Program-made: the position numbers and the translations under genes
Part shown: one piece after another, positions 62,544 to 64,000 of the stretch
How positions within the stretch are numbered: position 1 is the stretch's first letter
Layout: every line of letters starts with the position of its first letter
Notes under the pieces: generated by a model
Databases searched by the model: none
What the model was told of the DNA's origin: nothing
The model's input: the letters and a program-made list of their open reading frames with translations, nothing else
Origin: Litorivita pollutaquae
Lineage (GTDB): Bacteria > Pseudomonadota > Alphaproteobacteria > Rhodobacterales > Rhodobacteraceae
Length of the DNA stretch: 64,000 nt
Assembly: GCF_003205515.1 (NCBI RefSeq)
Contig: NZ_KZ826481.1
Coordinates: forward strand, 166,660-230,659
Direction of reading: 5' to 3'

Positions 62544-64000
62544 ATGTCCCGATTGATCACCAAACTCTCCATTGGACACATCATGTTCTTGTTCATCGCC
62601 ATCGGATTCGCCGTGGCGTTGTTCTTCGCGCAAATGCAATTGCGCGACAAAATGGAAAAATCGCGCGAACTTGAATCGCTGCCGCATTTTGCCACCTTGA
62701 GCCGCGCACTCGGCATGATGGTACATGAGCTGCAATCGGAGCGTGGGATGACATTGGTTTATCTGACGTCAGGCGGCAGGATTCTTGGCCCGGAGTTGCA
62801 AGAGCAACGCGCCCGTGTCGACAAAATGCGCGACACGCTCGACGCACGTATCGCCGCCGACCGCCCCTTCCTTCCGGCGCCTGTCGCAGAACGGGTCACT
62901 GCGCTATCGCAACATCTCGAAACGCTTTTGGCCGGGCGTCAGGCCGTCGATGGGCGCGCGATTTCTCCCGGCGAAGCGGCCGGCGCCTATACCGAATTTC
63001 ATCACGAGGCATTCGCGGAAATCGGAGATTTGGCGCAAACTGTGCCCTCGGGACGGTTGTCTTACTTGATGCAACGCCACTCCATCTTGCTATCCGCCAA
63101 AGATATGGCCGGCCTTGAGCGGGCCGTGGGCGCAAGCGGATTGAGTATGGCCGCAAGCGATACCGGGACCGGCGTATTCAAAATGGAGACACTGATCCGC
63201 TTCCGCGAACTGATCAACCAACAAAGCGCTTTGCATAACCACGTTTTGGCCACCTCTTCGGATGCGGTGGGCACGGCGTTACAAGAGGCCCTAATGAGCG
63301 ATGTCGCCCAACAAATCAAAGAATGGCGCACCAGCATTCTCGATGATGATGCCGTGATGATGGGCGATATTTCCGTTACGAATTGGTTCGCTGCCCAAAC
63401 AGCCAAACTGGACATGCTGCTCGCGGTGGAACGGCAAAGTGGTGATATTTTGCAAGCCGAGGCAGATGCCGCCGCCGGTCAGGCACAGGCCGCAATGATG
63501 CAAAACTTTATTCTTCTCGGTGTGGCCCTATTGGCATCAAGCGTATTGTGCTTTGTCATCTATCGTAGCTATCGCGCTGCCCTCGCCTGTATTTTTGCCC
63601 CGATGGACGCCTTGGCAAAGGGCGACACCGACGTGGATATCCCCAACATGACCCGTCATGAATTGGGCCAAGTCGCCAGCGGTTTGCGGGTGTTTCGCGA
63701 CAATGCCGCCGCGCGCAAAGCTGCCGTTGCTGCCGAAGACAAGGCCCGCGACACCGCCGTTAAAGAGATTGCCGATGTAATCGAAAGTTGCAAAAATGGC
63801 CACTTTGACAAATTCATCGACCTCGACACCAAAACCGGCACGTTCCAAACCCTGAGCGCCGCGATCAATGACATCGTCAAACTTTCCGGTGAGGCCATCG
63901 ATACCCAGCACCGTTATGAATCCGATAAACGCGCGAAACGCGAAGCCGCCGAAAAACGCGCCGCGAAAGCCTCGGCAGAACTGGCCACGGTTGTTGAGGC
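62544..64000 (+). CDS. Methyl-accepting-type chemoreceptor/sensor with NIT domain, partial
   Basis: The frame from ATG 62544 (GAGG seven bases upstream) stays open to the right edge; at least 485 residues are present. TM1 is at about 10-30. A periplasmic NIT (nitrate/nitrite-sensing) domain occupies about 45-310 and shows its conserved SRALGMMVHELQSERGM and LQEQRARVDKMRDTL elements. TM2 is at about 321-342, and a HAMP domain follows (about 343-397). A second HAMP-like or coiled-coil segment (about 415-485) is cut by the edge; the signalling domain lies beyond. NIT receptors commonly belong to chemotaxis receptors, kinases or diguanylate cyclases, so MCP is the likeliest call but not proven. 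Confidence 0.8.
   Translation, partial: MSRLITKLSIGHIMFLFIAIGFAVALFFAQMQLRDKMEKSRELESLPHFATLSRALGMMVHELQSERGMTLVYLTSGGRILGPELQEQRARVDKMRDTLDARIAADRPFLPAPVAERVTALSQHLETLLAGRQAVDGRAISPGEAAGAYTEFHHEAFAEIGDLAQTVPSGRLSYLMQRHSILLSAKDMAGLERAVGASGLSMAASDTGTGVFKMETLIRFRELINQQSALHNHVLATSSDAVGTALQEALMSDVAQQIKEWRTSILDDDAVMMGDISVTNWFAAQTAKLDMLLAVERQSGDILQAEADAAAGQAQAAMMQNFILLGVALLASSVLCFVIYRSYRAALACIFAPMDALAKGDTDVDIPNMTRHELGQVASGLRVFRDNAAARKAAVAAEDKARDTAVKEIADVIESCKNGHFDKFIDLDTKTGTFQTLSAAINDIVKLSGEAIDTQHRYESDKRAKREAAEKRAAKASAELATVVE

Overview
The window is chromosomal DNA of an alphaproteobacterium, most likely a Rhodobacterales (Roseobacter/Rhodobacter-type) organism. Reasons: high GC; a PdhA plus lipoylated PdhB gene pair; a complete Rhodobacter-type gene transfer agent (GTA) cluster next to cysE; and the aerobic-type cobK/cobB genes beside cbiD. 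Both window ends cut through a gene: an (Glu-Ala)n repeat protein at the left and a nitrate-sensor-type chemoreceptor at the right.

Layout. 0.6-5.9 kb: stress and envelope genes (Bcp peroxiredoxin, DUF455 ferritin-like protein, M23 endopeptidase overlapping a bactofilin, a secreted leucine-rich-repeat protein, an HNH endonuclease). 6.0-11.4 kb: a cobalamin block, with cbiD-cobK-alkA-esterase translationally coupled on the minus strand and cobA-cobB coupled on the plus strand. 11.5-22.2 kb: MFS transporter, squalene/phytoene synthase-like protein, cimA, cysS, an octamer tandem repeat, two coupled cyclophilins, pgk and an AidB-like acyl-CoA dehydrogenase. 22.4-27.5 kb: ftsB-like gene, pdhABC (with a dyad in its leader), cysE. 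27.7-41.8 kb: the GTA structural cluster on the minus strand, from small terminase (g1) to the large tail/host-specificity protein (g15), tightly overlapping. 42.2-47.5 kb: mltG-fabF, acpP, fabG-fabD. 47.9-50.9 kb: a cytochrome b561-YceI fusion convergent with a separate yceI, and a small membrane protein. 51.3-54.6 kb: rpsF-rpsR-rplI, a DUF1330-like protein and tig. 54.8-61.6 kb: a signalling island (three response regulators without DNA-binding domains, two histidine kinases, one Tat-exported solute-binding protein without transporter genes). 62.2-64 kb: tRNA-Leu(UAG) and a NIT-domain chemoreceptor.

How the parts work together. fabD, fabG, acpP and fabF give the initiation, carrier, reduction and elongation steps of fatty-acid synthesis. 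pdhABC supplies acetyl-CoA, and cysE and cimA start cysteine and isoleucine synthesis. The GTA block encodes packaging, head, connector, tail and baseplate parts, but no lysis genes, activator or integrase are visible here.

The two least-explained observations are (1) the GTA leader, where a near-consensus promoter is followed within about 20 bases by an intrinsic-terminator-like hairpin overlapping a ten-codon, possibly leaderless reading frame; and (2) the signalling island, which looks like an unassigned three-component, non-transcriptional sensory system. No sequence searches or computed folds were run; all calls are from reading the sequence and from knowledge of the families.
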